From positions 1 through 11,129 of the forward strand of contig WQWK01000046.1 of the NCBI GenBank assembly GCA_009785395.1: a stretch of DNA of 11,129 bases. Reading direction: 5' to 3'. The DNA is from Conexibacteraceae bacterium. GTDB taxonomy: Bacteria; Actinomycetota; Thermoleophilia; Solirubrobacterales; Solirubrobacteraceae. Position 1 is the stretch's first letter, and each line of letters begins with the position of its first letter. The translations under genes were made by a program, and so were the position numbers. Under the pieces are notes generated by a model that had not been told where the DNA came from, did no database searches, and saw only the letters and a program-made list of their open reading frames with translations. Below are positions 6,083-11,129 of the stretch, piece by piece.

Positions 6083-6198
6083 CGCTTGCATCGTTAGCTG
6101 ACGGGCTCGCGCCGAAAGAGTGGCACTACGCGTCCCCCTGGACGCGATTCGCCCCAACAACTGGGTCCCCCGCTTCCAACCTCCGCAAAAAACACGCG
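6083..6198 (-). promoter_or_regulatory. c-di-AMP riboswitch (ydaO/yuaA class)
   Basis: The minus strand contains the conserved blocks of the ydaO/yuaA aptamer in order. GCGGGGGACCCAG lies at 6173-6161, then TTGGGGCGAATC, then a variable hairpin (GCGTCC/GGACGC, 6145-6130) followed by GTA. A GTGCC/GGCGC stem with loop ACTCTTTC comes next, then the hallmark CCCGTCAGCTAAC (core 6102-6093), and CAAGCG (6088-6083). The last pairs with CGCGTG at 6198-6193 to close P1, with one mismatch. This class binds two c-di-AMP molecules and normally switches expression off. It ends about 29 nt before the start codon at 6053. No U-tailed terminator follows, so control may be translational. The identification rests on motif recall and was not scored with a covariance model. 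Confidence 0.87.
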
Positions 6199-6414
6199 GT
6201 GAGCAGGAATTCAGCATTTGACGTAGGCGCGAGCGTACCAACGCCCACGGACGGAAGAGTGGCGTCCGTTACAAGCTTCCCCGCAATTTGCGAAAAGTCG
6301 GAGTCGGCGTTAATGAGGTCTTAGGTTCGCCGCGGCGAAGGCTCGTCCCAAGCGGAGGGTCGCCCCGGCGGCCCTCCCAGACTCACGCAGGCGTGGCGGC
6401 CTGGTACAGGTCCA
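6199..6414. other. Intergenic region between the riboswitch and cytochrome c gene: inverted repeats only
   Basis: No coding signal is visible. It holds an inverted repeat at 6247-6269 (ACGGACG/CGTCCGT, 9-nt loop) and a short dyad CGCAA-T-TTGCG at 6282-6292. There is also a perfect 14-bp palindrome TTCGCCGCGGCGAA at 6326-6339, and hairpins at 6354-6377 and 6388-6403. The riboswitch transcript's promoter should lie around 6200-6260 on the minus strand, but I could not pick a convincing -10/-35 pair. The palindromes could be operators. Confidence 0.5.
6354..6377 (-). terminator. GC-rich hairpin terminator downstream of cytochrome c
   Basis: Arms GGAGGG-T-CGCC and GGCG-G-CCCTCC form an 11-bp stem (one G-U pair) with a two-base loop, 38 bp past the cytochrome c stop codon. 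A second, weaker hairpin (CAGGC/GCCTG, 6388-6403) sits between. No U-run follows on the minus strand, so this is a U-less candidate. Confidence 0.5.
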
Positions 6415-6942
6415 CTAGTGACCGGCGACCCGTGCGACGAACGCCGCGACGTCCGTGACCTGCCGGCCCTGGAGGAGTCCCGCCGGCATCGTGCCGAAGC
6501 CCAGGCAGACGTTGCTGTAGTTGGTCCCGACCGGCTTCTGCAGGCAGCCGTTCTCGATCGTGTGCGCGACGATCGCCTCTGGCGGCTTCAGCACGTCGAG
6601 GTTCGGCCCGACCTTGCCTACAGCGTTGTCGGCTGAGAGGGTGTGGCAGACCGCACAGTGGGCGCCGAACAGCTCACGGCCGGACTGCTCCGCCGCATTC
6701 AGCGGCAGGCCGGCCGCCTTGGCGTTGGAGTTGGAGTGGTTGCCGAGGATGAATATGAGCGGCGTGGCCACACCGAATGCGATGAACACGAACGCTATCG
6801 ACGTGTTCAGCAGGCGGCTGCCGGCGCGGCTGGTGGTCTGCAGGGCATCGCCGAGACCCTTGAAGGTGCCCTTCGAGGCCCCGTAGGCGACGGCAAGCGC
6901 GAGCCCGGTGAAGACGACGGCGATGATGATCACGCCAACCAT
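6415..6942 (-). CDS. Membrane-anchored monohaem cytochrome c
   Basis: 175 residues. Two hydrophobic helices (about 2-20 and 48-67) anchor the protein, and a class I cytochrome c domain follows from about residue 82. The haem motif C-A-V-C-H is at 96-100, and Met152 in FGTMPAG is the likely sixth ligand, at the usual distance. Cys133 and Cys146 are extra cysteines that could form a disulfide outside the cell. Such proteins pass electrons near the terminal oxidases or dehydrogenases; the partner is not encoded here. The ATG at 6942 has only a loosely spaced GGTAAGG. It lies 85 bp after the dnaE2 stop on the same strand, so it could be read from that transcript or from its own promoter. It ends before a strong hairpin. 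Confidence 0.92.
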   Translation of the reverse strand: MVGVIIIAVVFTGLALAVAYGASKGTFKGLGDALQTTSRAGSRLLNTSIAFVFIAFGVATPLIFILGNHSNSNAKAAGLPLNAAEQSGRELFGAHCAVCHTLSADNAVGKVGPNLDVLKPPEAIVAHTIENGCLQKPVGTNYSNVCLGFGTMPAGLLQGRQVTDVAAFVARVAGH

Positions 6943-6983
6943 GTGCCGGGGACCTTACCGTGCGAGCGGGCGGCTCGTCGCGC

Positions 6984-7042
6984 CAGCGCCTGCGCCCGAT
7001 CGGGCCGGCGCCCATGCCTGATCCGGGTCAGCGCCTGCGCCC
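6984..7042. repeat. 14-nt direct repeat spanning the dnaE2 stop / cytochrome c leader
   Basis: CAGCGCCTGCGCCC occurs at 6984-6997 and again at 7029-7042. Between them lies a perfect 12-bp palindrome GCCCGATCGGGC (6994-7005), partly overlapping the first copy. The palindrome could act as a weak terminator for dnaE2 or as an operator for the cytochrome gene. Composition bias (GC-rich) makes chance repeats plausible. Confidence 0.4.
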
Positions 7043-10000
7043 CGCCGCGAAGCTCATCACCGGCGGCGCGACCGCGCGAAAGTCGTCCACTCCATCCACT
7101 GAAGCGTCCGGCGACCGCTCCTGCGCGCGCACGCGCTCGTCGGCGGCAGAGAAATCCTGGACCTGCGCAACCAGTCCTCCTGGCGCCGCGATCGCTCCGA
7201 CCGTGTTGACCAGCACGTTGATCCCCCCACCCGCCTGCGCGTGACGCTCCAGCTTGCCCTCGACCAACAGCAGCGGCTCGGTCCGGACCGTCAGCCGGTG
7301 CCGCTCGTAGACCGCGGGGGGCACGATCAGGTTGATCACGCCGAACTCGTCCTCGAGCAGCACGAACACGACGCCCGAGGCCGTCCCGGGACGCTGGCGC
7401 GCCACCACCATGCCGCCGATCCTGACCCGCGTGCCGTGCCGCAGCCGTGACAGGTCACGGCTGTCATTGCAGCCGTCGGGCAGCCGCGCCCGCAGCAGGG
7501 CCATCGGGTGCGAGGTGACGGTCATGCCCAGCGTGCTGTAGTCCGCGAGCAGCGACTCCCAGCCCGTGAGCGCAGGCAGCGCCGGCGCCTGCGGCAGATC
7601 GAGCGGCAGGGCGAGCTGGGTTCCGCCACCGCCGGCTATGCCGCGAGCGGCCGTCGCGACCCCCAGTTCCCAGAGCACGATCCGGCGCGGCGAGAGCCCT
7701 CCCGCGGGCGTGCCGGCGGCGGCCGCGCCGCCCCCGGTCACCAGTGAGTCGCACGCGCCCGACCACGCCAGCAGGTCGAGCGCCGGCGCCCCCACGCCGG
7801 CCCGCGACGCCAGCTCGGAGAGGCTCGCAAAGCTCCCGCCCCGCTCCCGCTCGCGCACGAGCGCCTCGATCTCCGCCTGCCGCACTCCGCGGACATACCC
7901 GAGCCCGATCAGCACCCGCCCGCCGGCATCGAGCGAGCACTCCGCCCCCGACAGATTCACGTCCGGGGCGACCACCTCGAGACCCCGGCGCTGAGCCTCG
8001 TGCACGAGCGCGTCGGGCGGGTAGAACCCCATCGGCTGCTCGTTCAGCAGCGCGCACAGGAACTCGGGCCCGTAGTGCACCCGCAGCCAGGTCGATTGGT
8101 AGGCGAGCAGCCCGAACGCGGCCGCGTGCGACTTGGGGAAGCCGAACCCGGAGAAGCCCTTGACCTTGGCGAACACGCGCTCGGCGAGCTCGGCATCCAC
8201 ACCGTGCAGGCGCATCGCGCCCGCGACGAAGCGCTGATGATGCGCCTCGATCGCGGCCTCGGAGCGCTTGCGGCTCATCGCCCGGCGCAGATCCTCCGCC
8301 TCCCCCGGCCTGAACCCGGCGAACGCGGCCGCCACCTCCAGCACCTGGTCCTGGAAGATGATCGCCCCGAGCGTCTCGCGCAGCGCCGGCTCCAGCGACG
8401 GGTGCTCGAAAGGGATCTCAAAATCCGGGTCGACCCGCAACCGCCGGCGCCGCTCGATGTAGGGGTTGACGGCGCCTCCCTGGATCGGCCCGGGACGCAC
8501 GATCGCCACCTGGATCGCGATGTCCTTCAGGTTCTCGGGCCGCGTGCGCAGCAACGACTGCATCTGCGCACGGCTCTCGATCTGGAAGACCCCCGTGGTC
8601 TCGGCGTGCTGGATCGCGTCATACGTCGCCGGGTCCTCGTGCGGGATGCGGCTGAGGTCGATCCGCTCGCCCCGCGTGCGATCGATCATCTCGACGCAGC
8701 GCTCGACCGCCGACAGCATCCCGAGCCCCAGCAGGTCGATCTTCAAAAAGCCCGCGTCGGCACACGAGTCCTTGTCCCACTGGGCGATGTAGCGCCCCTC
8801 CATCGCCGCCGGCACGACCGGGCAGCAGTCGATCAGCGGCCGCGTCGCGATGATCATCCCGCCAGGGTGCTGCGAGAGGTGCCGCGGCAGCCCGTGCGCC
8901 TGCGCCGCCAGCCGTGCCAGCCAGGCCCAGCGGCCGCCGAGGGGTGCCCCTCCGGAGGCAGTCTCGATGTCGCGCCCGACGCCGCGCGCGTCCCACCCCT
9001 CGCTGCCGCGCGCGACCCGCTCGATCTCCCCGGCCGGCAGCCCCAGCACCTTGCCGAGCTCACGAATCGCACCCCGCGCCCGGTAGGTCGGGAAGGCGGC
9101 GACCAACGCTGCCCGATCCTTGCCGAAGCGTTCTGACACACGTGGGATCAGGACCTCACGGATGTCGCGCGGGAAGTCCAGGTCGATGTCCGGCAGCGCC
9201 TTCAGGTCCTCGCTCAGGAAACGCCCGATCGCCAGCTCGTTGGCGATCGGGTCGACGTGCGAGAGGCCCGTCAGGTAACAGATGATCGAAGAGACGCTGG
9301 AGCCGCGCCCACGGCCCGGTGGCAGCGTCGCGCGCGGCGAGTCGATCCCGCCCCCCTGACCACCCCCGCGCACCTCGACCGCGACCTCCCGTGCGAGCTC
9401 GAGCATCTCGTGATGCAGCACGAAGAAGCCCGCGAGGTTGAGCTTCTCGATGATCCGCAGCTCCTGCTCCAGCCGTCCCGCCGCGACGTCGCGGACCGCC
9501 GCCGGCTGATCGCGGTAGCGCTCGTGGAAGCGCGCGTCGCACAGACCGCTCAGCTCGCGCAGCTTGTGCGGATCCTCAGCGCCCGGATAGCTGTAGGTGA
9601 GGTCCCGGCAGAGATCGAACTCGAGCGACTCGGCCACCCGCGCCGTCTCCGCGACCGCCTCCGGATACTCCGGGAAGCGCGCCGCCATCGCCGCCGGCGT
9701 GGCCAGCACGTGGCTGAAGTTCCCGCGCCGATCGGGCTCGGAGGCGTCGAGCGTCGAGTGCAGGCGCAGCGCGACGAACGCGTCCTGCAGCGGCCCCCGC
9801 GCGCGGGCGTGCGCGTGCACGTTGCCGGTCGCCACGCAGTGCAACTCGAGCCGCTCCGCCAGCCACTCGAGCCTGCGGTTGCGAGCACGGTCCCCGGGCA
9901 GGTAGGGACGCTGCAGCTCGACCCGCAGATTCTCAGGCCCGAAGCCCTCGCGCAGCCGCCGCAGCGTCGGCTCGTCGTGGATGCCGTGCGAGTAGCAGCC

Positions 10001-10399
10001 GCTCAGGCAGACGAGGCCGTCGGTCCGGTCGAGGAGGTCTTCGAGGGCTACCGACGGTGGCCCGGGGCCACTGGTTAGCTGACCAGTGGCCCCGCTGAGA
10101 CGCGTGTCCCGGTGCGCTCTTGTCAGCAGCCGGCAGAGGTTCCCCCAGCCGGTCGCGTCGCGGACCAGCAGCGTCAGGTGGCGGCCGTCGTCGAGGTCGA
10201 GCTCGGCACCGTGCAGCGCTCTGAGCCCGAGCGCCCGCGCGCTCTGGGCGAACTCCATCGAGCCGGAGACGGAGTTGTGGTCGGTCAGCGCGAAGGACTC
10301 GTAGCCGAGCTCGAGCGCGCCCAGCACGAGCTCCTCGGGCAGCGAGGCGCCGTCGAGGAACGAGTAGGCCGAGTGTGCGTGCAGCTCCGCGTAGATCAA
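7028..10399 (-). CDS. dnaE2: Error-prone DNA polymerase III alpha subunit DnaE2 (ImuC)
   Basis: 1123 residues, near the upper end for DnaE2. The PHP domain starts at residue 1 (ELHAHSAYSFLDGAS, then ALTDHNSVSG). The C-family polymerase core has Asp404 and Asp406 in PDIDLDF and Asp555 in LKIDLLGL, the three expected catalytic aspartates. GFPKSHAAAFGLLAYQS and the DnaE2-typical NEQPMGFYPP follow. An OB-fold near 990-1085 (TRVRIGGMVVARQRPGT) ends the protein. DnaE2 extends primers past DNA lesions with ImuA/ImuB during the SOS response; neither partner gene is in the window. The TTG start at 10399 is forced by an in-frame TGA a few codons upstream and by the PHP motif starting at once. No Shine-Dalgarno precedes it, and a LexA box ends one base before it. 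Oddities are a palindromic insertion near residues 103-115 and a Gly-rich segment near 340-360. Confidence 0.96.
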   Translation of the reverse strand: MIYAELHAHSAYSFLDGASLPEELVLGALELGYESFALTDHNSVSGSMEFAQSARALGLRALHGAELDLDDGRHLTLLVRDATGWGNLCRLLTRAHRDTRLSGATGQLTSGPGPPSVALEDLLDRTDGLVCLSGCYSHGIHDEPTLRRLREGFGPENLRVELQRPYLPGDRARNRRLEWLAERLELHCVATGNVHAHARARGPLQDAFVALRLHSTLDASEPDRRGNFSHVLATPAAMAARFPEYPEAVAETARVAESLEFDLCRDLTYSYPGAEDPHKLRELSGLCDARFHERYRDQPAAVRDVAAGRLEQELRIIEKLNLAGFFVLHHEMLELAREVAVEVRGGGQGGGIDSPRATLPPGRGRGSSVSSIICYLTGLSHVDPIANELAIGRFLSEDLKALPDIDLDFPRDIREVLIPRVSERFGKDRAALVAAFPTYRARGAIRELGKVLGLPAGEIERVARGSEGWDARGVGRDIETASGGAPLGGRWAWLARLAAQAHGLPRHLSQHPGGMIIATRPLIDCCPVVPAAMEGRYIAQWDKDSCADAGFLKIDLLGLGMLSAVERCVEMIDRTRGERIDLSRIPHEDPATYDAIQHAETTGVFQIESRAQMQSLLRTRPENLKDIAIQVAIVRPGPIQGGAVNPYIERRRRLRVDPDFEIPFEHPSLEPALRETLGAIIFQDQVLEVAAAFAGFRPGEAEDLRRAMSRKRSEAAIEAHHQRFVAGAMRLHGVDAELAERVFAKVKGFSGFGFPKSHAAAFGLLAYQSTWLRVHYGPEFLCALLNEQPMGFYPPDALVHEAQRRGLEVVAPDVNLSGAECSLDAGGRVLIGLGYVRGVRQAEIEALVRERERGGSFASLSELASRAGVGAPALDLLAWSGACDSLVTGGGAAAAGTPAGGLSPRRIVLWELGVATAARGIAGGGGTQLALPLDLPQAPALPALTGWESLLADYSTLGMTVTSHPMALLRARLPDGCNDSRDLSRLRHGTRVRIGGMVVARQRPGTASGVVFVLLEDEFGVINLIVPPAVYERHRLTVRTEPLLLVEGKLERHAQAGGGINVLVNTVGAIAAPGGLVAQVQDFSAADERVRAQERSPDASVDGVDDFRAVAPPVMSFAAGRRR
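10057..10093. repeat. Strong palindromic element inside dnaE2
   Basis: Perfect 12-bp arms GGGGCCACTGGT (10064-10075) and ACCAGTGGCCCC (10082-10093) enclose the loop TAGCTG. The left arm also pairs with GTGGCCC just before it (10057-10063), giving an alternative hairpin. It encodes about SGATGQLTSGPG, in the loop region between the PHP domain's conserved blocks and PPSVALEDL, where DnaE2 proteins vary in length. Confidence 0.85.
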
Positions 10400-10417
10400 T
10401 GCGAACGTATGTTCGCA
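10400..10417 (-). promoter_or_regulatory. LexA operator (SOS box) abutting the dnaE2 start codon
   Basis: An 18-bp dyad, TGCGAAC-N4-GTTCGCA, contains the Gram-positive/actinobacterial LexA consensus CGAAC-N4-GTTCG without a mismatch. It ends one base before the TTG of dnaE2, so LexA would block the promoter or first transcribed bases. This supports DNA-damage induction of dnaE2. Confidence 0.9.
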
Positions 10418-10420
10418 TCA

Positions 10421-10440
10421 ACCCCGGACGTAAGCGGGGT
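10421..10440 (-). terminator. Short hairpin after the GH6 gene
   Basis: Arms ACCCCG and CGGGGT with an 8-nt loop lie 26 bp past the GH6 stop codon and just before the dnaE2 LexA box. There is no U-run. It may terminate the GH6 transcript and insulate dnaE2 from read-through. Confidence 0.4.
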
Positions 10441-10465
10441 CGGGCAGACCCCCGCGCGCCGGAGC

Positions 10466-11129
10466 TCAGCTCTTCTTGACGTTGTGGACGGTGCCCGTGA
10501 CCTTGTAGTCCGCGCGGCTGATCAGCAGCTCCGCGTACTTCGGTATGTAGACGCCGGTCGGCTCCTGGAACGGGTTGGTCGGGTCCGAGTGACACGGTCC
10601 GTCCGACAGGCCGGCGAAGTTCATCCACGCGAACGCGTCCACGTGCCAATAGCCGGTGTTGGTCGTCGGCTTCGGGCCGAGGCCCTGCTTCGTCGGGTTG
10701 CAGAGCACCTCGTTGCCCTCCGTAGTCCGGTGCTTGGTGGCCTCCGGGCCGCGGCCGTTGACGGTGGTGTTGACGACGAAGTGCACGTTGCCCCCGAGCT
10801 TGCGGACGATCTTCTGCCCGTAGGCGATCTCGTTCAGCGTCCAGTCGGCGTGCGTCGAGTTGAGGAAGAACCCGGTGATCTTGCTGACGCCGATCTGCTT
10901 CAGATACCCGGCGATGACCTTCTGCTGGCCCGCGTCGGACGCGCCGGCATCCACGTAGATCGCGGCGCGCGGCAGCGTCGAGAGCGTGTTGATCGCGTAG
11001 GTGAGCTCCTTCAGGCGGGTCGCCTTGCCGGCGCTGGTCTCGCACTGCATCGTGATCAGGCCGTCCATCTCGAGGTAGAGCACCACGCGGTGGTCCGAGA
11101 TGCCGCTCGCCATGTCGTTGATGAAGTTC
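10466..11129 (-). CDS. Glycoside hydrolase family 6 protein, C-terminal part (5' end beyond right edge)
   Basis: The frame is open to the window edge (NFIND precedes the Met at 11113), so at least 221 residues are the C-terminal part of a longer protein and that Met is not the start. GH6 hallmarks in order are RVVLYLEMDGL, AIYVDAG, a GFFLNSTHAD segment, HFVVNTTVNGRGP, a CNPTKQGLGPKPTTNTG block, and SDGPC. The Asp in SDGPC aligns with the Asp401 region of Trichoderma Cel6A. GH6 enzymes are inverting beta-1,4-glucanases or cellobiohydrolases, usually secreted. The catalytic-acid segment and any signal peptide lie outside the window. In the K-x-x-G-E-S-D-G motif, Lys and Glu are replaced here by Asn and Leu (NFAGLSDG), so substrate or activity may differ. 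A hairpin follows the stop codon. Confidence 0.87.
   Translation of the reverse strand, partial: NFINDMASGISDHRVVLYLEMDGLITMQCETSAGKATRLKELTYAINTLSTLPRAAIYVDAGASDAGQQKVIAGYLKQIGVSKITGFFLNSTHADWTLNEIAYGQKIVRKLGGNVHFVVNTTVNGRGPEATKHRTTEGNEVLCNPTKQGLGPKPTTNTGYWHVDAFAWMNFAGLSDGPCHSDPTNPFQEPTGVYIPKYAELLISRADYKVTGTVHNVKKS

Noticed and set aside
6083..6198. tmRNA, 6S RNA or a cobalamin riboswitch as the identity of the structured leader
   Set aside because: There is no tRNA-like 3' end with CCA or tag frame, and no cobalamin B12-box. The GTCAGCTAAC and GCGGGGGACCCA blocks instead match the c-di-AMP class.
8000..9136. A 378-codon plus-strand open frame antisense to dnaE2
   Set aside because: It has no recognisable domain, the composition is typical of antisense to a GC-rich gene, and the polymerase motifs on the other strand are unmistakable.
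9933..11045. A 370-codon minus-strand open frame bridging the GH6 gene and the start of dnaE2
   Set aside because: It lies in a different frame from both proteins, is Arg/Ala/Gly-rich without any domain, and crosses the terminator and LexA box. It is a GC-rich shadow frame.
11111..11113. ATG at 11113 as the start of the GH6 gene
   Set aside because: The frame continues open to the window edge and the preceding residues fit the GH6 fold, so the gene is truncated by the window rather than starting here.

Overview
The window is high-GC DNA with actinobacterial habits: GTG and TTG starts, a Gram-positive/actinobacterial-type LexA box, an error-prone DnaE2 polymerase and Tat-dependent export. The gene set (XdhC, MocA-like transferase, CopC-CopD fusion, GH6 enzyme, DnaE2 with an LPPGRGRGSSV-type PHP/palm junction) resembles Thermoleophilia such as Solirubrobacterales (Conexibacter/Solirubrobacter-like). 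That taxon is inference from recall, not a computed placement.

Layout, left to right. (1) 1-227, minus: 5' end of an unidentified Tat-exported protein, divergent from (2) xdhC at 437-1546, plus. (3) 1515-2114, minus: a MocA-type molybdopterin cytidylyltransferase, convergent and overlapping xdhC by 32 bp; together they form a molybdenum-hydroxylase cofactor maturation pair. (4) 2134-2508, minus: a secreted type-1 copper protein just upstream of, and probably cotranscribed with, the mocA-like gene. (5) Diverging from it, a CopC-CopD fusion and a translationally coupled accessory protein (to 5272, plus): a copper-handling operon. (6) 5316-6053, minus: a disordered, tail-anchored protein with a 21-nt tandem repeat. 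Its leader (about 6083-6198) is a very recognisable c-di-AMP (ydaO/yuaA) riboswitch. (7) 6415-6942, minus: a membrane-anchored monohaem cytochrome c. (8) 7028-10399, minus: dnaE2, whose TTG start is abutted by a near-perfect LexA operator, with no Shine-Dalgarno. (9) 10466 to the right edge, minus: the C-terminal part of a GH6 glycosidase with altered active-site residues.

Functional reading: one half serves redox enzymes (Mo cofactor, copper, cytochrome c); the other holds an SOS mutagenesis polymerase and a cell-surface or secreted glycosidase. The least explained unit is the c-di-AMP-riboswitch-controlled tail-anchored repeat protein. No mobile element, CRISPR array, tRNA or rRNA was found.
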